Below, one piece after another: positions 62,458 to 64,000 of a stretch of 64,000 nt of DNA. The stretch's first letter is position 1. Each line of letters begins with the position of its first letter. A program made the translations under genes and the position numbers. The DNA lies in NCBI GenBank assembly GCA_964036295.1, contig OZ038466.1:13302001-13366000 (forward strand). The letters are read 5' to 3'. Source of the stretch: Plumapathes pennacea (taxonomy: Eukaryota > Cnidaria > Anthozoa > Antipatharia > Myriopathidae). The notes under the pieces were generated by a model that saw only the letters and a program-made list of their open reading frames with translations, ran no database searches and was not told the DNA's origin.

Positions 62458-64000
62458 TTAATCGGAGCAGATAAAACATGAGCAGCCGCTAGTTTCTGGT
62501 GACAGATTTACCTCATATAAAAGTTTCCTAAAAACTTTAATGTTATCCGTTTCGCGGACTTTAGCAGGTAAATTGTTCCATGCACGGCTAGTGATATAAG
62601 AAAATGAGTTGTGTAGCCAGTGAGAATTAAAATTAGGTTGTTCCAACTTGCTGCTGTTCCCTCGAAGATTATATTTGCTGACAGTGCGAGGGTTAAATAA
62701 GTCTTTCACGTATCGAGGACCTTGATCTTTAAGGCATTTAAAAAGGAGGATCAGTGATTGGAAGTATCTGCGATGAGCTAGAGATTTCATCTTAGCGGTT
62801 CTAAGAATTGCATCATAGCTGTGTGAGCTGGATAAGCCAAGTACTGTTCTCAAGATGTAATAGTTGGCATCTTCCAGTCTTTTGGCTTGTCCTTTGCCAA
62901 TGCAAATTAACACTGGGCTACAGTACTCCAGGTGGGGCAGAATAAAAGCCTTGTATAGACGCACCATGATGTCCGTAGGTATAAAACGGCGCATTCTTCT
63001 CAGAGCTGCGGCCTTAGCATAGGCTTTCTTCAATTGAAGGGTGATGTGCAACTTGAAGGTCAACATTTTATCAATTGTAAGCCCAAGAATTCTCAGGTCA
63101 TCAGAAACTTGTACGGCGGACTCATTTATTTCAAAAGTGTAGTTGTACGTTGAAGGACCAATACCAATAGATTGGGTCTTGGAAGCGTTTAGTGTTAAGT
63201 AGTTGGAGTCAAACCATTTAGACAGGGTCTTGATGTTATCGTTAGTTATGAACTGTAGCATTACGGGTGATGCGTCTGAGGCGTATTCTGTGGTGTCATC
63301 AGCGTATAGTCTTAGTGATACATTTGATACAAAATAGTTCAGATCATTTGTGTATATATTGAACAAGAGTGGTGATAGGAGGGACCCTTGTGGTACACCC
63401 GTGTGTACAGCTGACCAATCCGAATGTGTACCGTCTATCCTGACCCTTTGTTGGCGATCTCTCAGGTAGGCGGACATCAGGTCAAGTGCGCCGTTTGTGA
63501 AGCCGTAAGATTTAAGTTTGGCTAACATCAAGCTATGACAGACCGAGTCAAACGCTTTGCTGAGGTCGACGGCAACGGCTGCAACATGGTGGCGTTGATC
63601 AAGGGATGCACGCCAGTCCTCCGTCATTTTTAGTAGGGCCGAGCAGCACGAGTGGCCCTTAAGGAATCCTGACAGATTCGGGGATAACATGGGGTGGATC
63701 AAATCGTACACCTGGGCATACATTACCCTTTCAAACACTTTTGAAAGTGCAGTTAACACTGAGACAGGCCTGTAATTCTTTTTGTCAGTGCTTTCTGATT
63801 TCTTATAGACGGGGATTAGGTTGCTCCTTTTCCATTCCGATGGCCATGATCGATGGATAATAAAGTGATTGATCAACTTTTTCACTTCTTCAGCAATGGA
63901 GGGAGCAGACAGTTTTAGTAGTCGGGCTGATATGCCATCTGCACCGACAGCCTTTTTGGGGTTCAGGTCTTCCAGAGTTTTTCGTATAAATTCACCGTTA
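62458..64000 (-). CDS. LINE reverse transcriptase (ORF2 C-terminal part, partial)
   Basis: An uninterrupted frame of about 514 codons from the window edge to the stop at 62458-62460. Motifs in order: KKAVGADGISARLLKLSAPS, SNLIPVYKKSESTDKKNYRP, VAAVAVDLSKAFDSVCHSLM, VHTGVPQGSLLSPLLFNIYT, and the catalytic YADD at 63295-63306. It ends with SRAWNNLPAKVR and a CSCFICSD tail. This is the RT of a jockey/CR1-group LINE; the clade is not resolved. The intact frame suggests a recent insertion. Confidence 0.95.
   Translation of the reverse strand, partial: NGEFIRKTLEDLNPKKAVGADGISARLLKLSAPSIAEEVKKLINHFIIHRSWPSEWKRSNLIPVYKKSESTDKKNYRPVSVLTALSKVFERVMYAQVYDLIHPMLSPNLSGFLKGHSCCSALLKMTEDWRASLDQRHHVAAVAVDLSKAFDSVCHSLMLAKLKSYGFTNGALDLMSAYLRDRQQRVRIDGTHSDWSAVHTGVPQGSLLSPLLFNIYTNDLNYFVSNVSLRLYADDTTEYASDASPVMLQFITNDNIKTLSKWFDSNYLTLNASKTQSIGIGPSTYNYTFEINESAVQVSDDLRILGLTIDKMLTFKLHITLQLKKAYAKAAALRRMRRFIPTDIMVRLYKAFILPHLEYCSPVLICIGKGQAKRLEDANYYILRTVLGLSSSHSYDAILRTAKMKSLAHRRYFQSLILLFKCLKDQGPRYVKDLFNPRTVSKYNLRGNSSKLEQPNFNSHWLHNSFSYITSRAWNNLPAKVRETDNIKVFRKLLYEVNLSPETSGCSCFICSD

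Larger units (their letters stand above)
62152..64000 (-). mobile_element. Jockey/CR1-group LINE, 3' part, inserted in the gypsy element
   Basis: A minus-strand non-LTR retrotransposon. Its 3' end is at about 62152 with a (TATTG)n tail after an AATAAA, a 3' UTR of about 300 bp, and an ORF2-type coding region open to the right edge. The 5' end, including any endonuclease, is outside the window. Confidence 0.9.

Overview
This is a nuclear DNA window from a eukaryotic animal. Both main genes are split by many GT-AG introns whose phases match, and the rest is dense in animal-type transposable elements: Penelope-like (PLE), Ty3/gypsy, a jockey/CR1-like LINE, a hAT-like remnant and many inverted-repeat MITEs. 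Gene content, intron density and abundant PLE debris fit a cnidarian, most likely a stony coral or another anthozoan. The lineage is an inference; no species can be named from the sequence alone.

Left part, 1-13.9 kb, minus strand: the 5' half of SMC4, the condensin core ATPase. Fifteen exons can be assembled with consistent splice sites and phases. They encode about 516 residues: the Walker A head followed by the first coiled-coil arm. The gene runs off the left edge. Its introns hold a hAT-like pseudogene, a 35-bp minisatellite broken by two inverted-repeat elements, a tandem duplication of about 0.6 kb and several MITEs.

Middle, 17.7-47.6 kb, minus strand: a complete type II diacylglycerol kinase (delta/eta group). 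I resolved 33 coding exons giving about 1297 residues in the order PH, C1, C1, DAGKc catalytic domain, long linker, DAGKa accessory domain and SAM. SMC4 lies downstream of it in the same orientation with a 3.75-kb gap; nothing suggests shared function. Intron 14 contains a 2.8-kb satellite-like array of 20/21-bp units, and intron 2 contains a PLE fragment with a repeat and a MITE nested inside it.

Right part, 47.6-64 kb: mostly intergenic or repetitive. It has PLE reverse transcriptase and LINE debris (49.5-50.4 kb), MITEs, a possible decayed cysteine-rich peptide locus (54-55.3 kb), a 1200-bp element with TTAA flanks (56.9-58.1 kb), and one plus-strand exon resembling cyclin B3 (58.14-58.30 kb). 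A Ty3/gypsy element follows (58.38-62.15 kb) with its 5' LTR, gag, protease, RT and RNase H, but broken reading frames. It is cut off before integrase by a minus-strand LINE that runs off the right edge.

I saw no rRNA, tRNA or CRISPR array. No clearly new functional system emerged. The most unusual signals are the intronic satellite with longer-range duplications, MITE families with 3-bp CWG or TWA target duplications (one with its empty site preserved in this window), and a recurring stem-loop/GAAAC signature near PLE debris.
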